Assembly: GCF_030373985.1 (NCBI RefSeq)
Contig: NZ_JAUCRB010000001.1
Span: 248,001 to 312,000 of the forward strand
DNA from: Wolbachia pipientis
GTDB lineage: Bacteria; Pseudomonadota; Alphaproteobacteria; Rickettsiales; Anaplasmataceae
Direction of reading: 5' to 3'
DNA length: 64,000 nt
Position numbers and translations under genes: made by a program. Of the stretch, positions 62,852-64,000 are shown piece after piece. The notes below the pieces were generated by a model, which saw only the letters and a program-made list of their open reading frames with translations, did not search any database and had not been told where the DNA came from. Every line of letters starts with the position of its first letter. Position 1 is the first letter of the stretch.

Positions 62852-63127
62852 TTATGTAGGTTGAGAATTATACTTTATTCTCATATTTACATCTTGATCC
62901 AGTGCAACTAATAAGTTAAGCAAATATTGCAAGGAGAATCCTTCAATTTTTGACTTATTAATTTGAGATACTTTAGGTTGATCAATCCTTAGAGCAGTTG
63001 CTGCTTTTTTTTGTGTTCTATATCTCTTATTTATTAGTTGTGCAACAACCTTTATTAACTTCAGTTTTGTATCTTTTATATCACCCAACTCTATCACTAT
63101 GGGATAGCTTAATTGTAAATTTTGCAT
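62852..63127 (-). CDS. Antitoxin-like HTH protein (HigA/XRE type), no partner toxin
   Basis: The 91-residue protein has an XRE-type HTH region TQKKAATALRIDQPKVSQIN followed by GFSLQYLLNLLVALDQDVNM. This layout matches the short HigA-like antitoxin family (COG5606 type). Such antitoxins usually follow a RelE/HigB-like toxin gene, but here the gene directly upstream is rpmG, with a 25-bp gap, and no toxin frame is present on either side. It may therefore be an orphan regulator co-transcribed with rpmG. Confidence 0.75.
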   Translation of the reverse strand: MQNLQLSYPIVIELGDIKDTKLKLIKVVAQLINKRYRTQKKAATALRIDQPKVSQINKSKIEGFSLQYLLNLLVALDQDVNMRIKYNSQPT

Positions 63128-63152
63128 AATGATAAACTTCCTTATAAAAAAA

Positions 63153-63353
63153 TTACTTTAATTTTTCTTCTTTAAATAATACGTGCCTCCTAACTACCGG
63201 ATCATACTTTCTAAACTCTAGTTTTCTAGTAAGCTTTTTTGGGTTACGCTTTTTTACATAAAAATAACCTGTAGGTTTTTCTTCACCAGTGCTTGTTTTC
63301 TTGGTTGCGCTGCTAACTAACTTAACAAGCAAAGAAGCATTTTTTTTTGCCAT
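63153..63353 (-). CDS. rpmG: 50S ribosomal protein L33
   Basis: L33 is a small large-subunit protein near the E site. The 66-residue sequence ([20 protein letters not shown], then [20 protein letters not shown] and [16 protein letters not shown]) is the alphaproteobacterial form without the zinc-binding Cys pairs. The ATG is at 63353. The gene is followed by the antitoxin-like gene and is divergent from the RNase E/G gene, 162 bp away. Confidence 0.95.
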   Translation of the reverse strand: MAKKNASLLVKLVSSATKKTSTGEEKPTGYFYVKKRNPKKLTRKLEFRKYDPVVRRHVLFKEEKLK

Positions 63354-63515
63354 ACATAATTAATAATATAAATTCTGTGTGAGTTTATTATACAAGACGC
63401 TAAAAGTCAATCACTTTATATACTGAGGCAATGTAAATTGCAAAATTCTTGACAATCAGCAGTGTATTGAATAGCATAAAGTTAATTTCAGAATAAAAAA
63501 GCTAACGGTAAGTAA

Positions 63516-64000
63516 GTGGCAAATAGTGGTAAAAGATTACTCTTAATAGAGAATTCTATCTGCTCTGATGAGGTGAGGGTTGCTTTATCAGTCAATAATA
63601 AGGTTGTAGAATTTGAACAGGAATTTAAGGAAAAGAAACAATTAAGGGGTAATATATACGTTGCTTATGTAAAGCGTATAGAGCCTTCTTTGCAAGCTGT
63701 ATTTATTGAATATGGGAAGAATAAGCAAGGTTTTTTATCTTTTTCTGAGATATCTCCAGATTACTTTAATATTCCAGAAAAAGAAAAGGAAACTTTTTTC
63801 GAGAACTACTCAAATGTTGATTGTACAGAGGAGGGTGAAGATGTATCAGCAAGTATTTCTTCGGATTCTACGATTAGTAAAAATGTTACTGAATCCAGTA
63901 ATGGTTTTGTAAGAGAGGTATCTTTATACAAGAGGTACAAATTACAAGACGTTATTTCGATCAATCAAAAAATGTTGGTTCAACTAACTAAGGAGGAACG
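63516..64000 (+). CDS. rne: Ribonuclease E/G, N-terminal part (partial)
   Basis: The frame opens at GTG 63516 (MANSGKRLLLIENSICSDEV) and runs past the right edge. The blocks RVALSVNNKVVEFEQEF, QLRGNIYVAYVKRIEPSLQA, VFIEYGKNKQGFLSFSEISP and KLQDVISINQKMLVQLTKEE give the family's RNase H-like start and S1 domain. RNase E/G cleaves single-stranded RNA and initiates mRNA decay and rRNA/tRNA processing. The S1 domain carries an acidic, Ser-rich insertion (about residues 100-138), as in other alphaproteobacteria. Whether this is RNase E or the shorter RNase G cannot be told from the visible 161 codons. Confidence 0.9.
   Translation, partial: MANSGKRLLLIENSICSDEVRVALSVNNKVVEFEQEFKEKKQLRGNIYVAYVKRIEPSLQAVFIEYGKNKQGFLSFSEISPDYFNIPEKEKETFFENYSNVDCTEEGEDVSASISSDSTISKNVTESSNGFVREVSLYKRYKLQDVISINQKMLVQLTKEE

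Noticed and set aside
63706..63912. Plus-strand frame of 68 codons near the right edge.
   Set aside because: It is an out-of-frame reading of the RNase E/G gene that begins at 63516 and continues past the window.

Overview
The window is AT-rich chromosomal DNA of a Wolbachia endosymbiont (Rickettsiales, Anaplasmataceae). The inference rests on several things seen together: a 23S-5S rRNA operon with no 16S gene or spacer tRNAs next to it, a split atp operon (atpD-atpC alone), the hflK-hflC-htrA and petB-petC clusters, remnants of prophage WO genes (terminase, large serine recombinase, HTH regulator), an ankyrin-repeat gene, an IS66 fossil and many decaying Wolbachia-type hypothetical genes. 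I could not run a search, so strain or supergroup is not assigned.

Layout. 1-7150: end of an unknown gene, tRNA-Pro, a repeat-rich spacer, a coiled-coil/membrane hypothetical gene, polA, then about 2 kb of decayed coding DNA. 7154-21509: housekeeping block with hslVU, a gshA-type ligase, the hemH operon, ndk, znuA/znuC-ubiB, petBC and uvrB. 21542-23000: degenerate IS66-type element with matching terminal inverted repeats. 23135-26516: ruvX-nrdA and a TPR-methyltransferase. 26866-29830: 23S and 5S rRNA. 30204-30690: rpmH-rnpA, both easily missed; rnpA has a reading-frame problem at a run of nine A. 30816-34477: pstC, atpDC and a transaldolase-like gene. 34630-43250: accessory stretch with three Wolbachia-type hypothetical genes in a row (454, 70 and 578 aa), a stray uvrB 3' fragment, an ankyrin gene, a terminase pseudogene and a hydrolase-like pseudogene. 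43361-49824: htrA, hflCK, a large hypothetical gene with a strong terminator, cutA and tRNA-Gln. 50133-54110: repeat and phage graveyard. 54182-60766: dnaE, rpsF-rpsR-rplI, purB and tRNA-Met. 60767-62850: decayed DNA. 62852-64000: an orphan antitoxin-like HTH gene, rpmG and the start of RNase E/G.

How the genes fit together. Most intact genes are core functions: replication and repair (polA, dnaE, uvrB, ruvX, nrdA), translation (rRNA, rpmH, rpsF, rpsR, rplI, rpmG, three tRNAs), RNA maturation (rnpA, RNase E/G), respiration and ATP synthesis (petBC, atpDC), membrane and periplasm proteostasis (hslVU, hflKC, htrA), and cofactor or ion supply (hemH, gshA, znuAC, pstC, cutA). Accessory DNA sits between these blocks and is mostly broken. 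At least four decayed minus-strand pieces, at about 6.5, 39.2, 52.7 and 61.5 kb, look like one multicopy gene family.

No clearly new defence or effector system is visible. The best candidates for unexplored biology are the hypothetical trio at 35.1-38.7 kb, the other TM/coiled-coil hypothetical genes (355, 470 and 283 aa), the ribosomal protein S6 with a large internal insertion, and the rnpA poly(A) frame shift.
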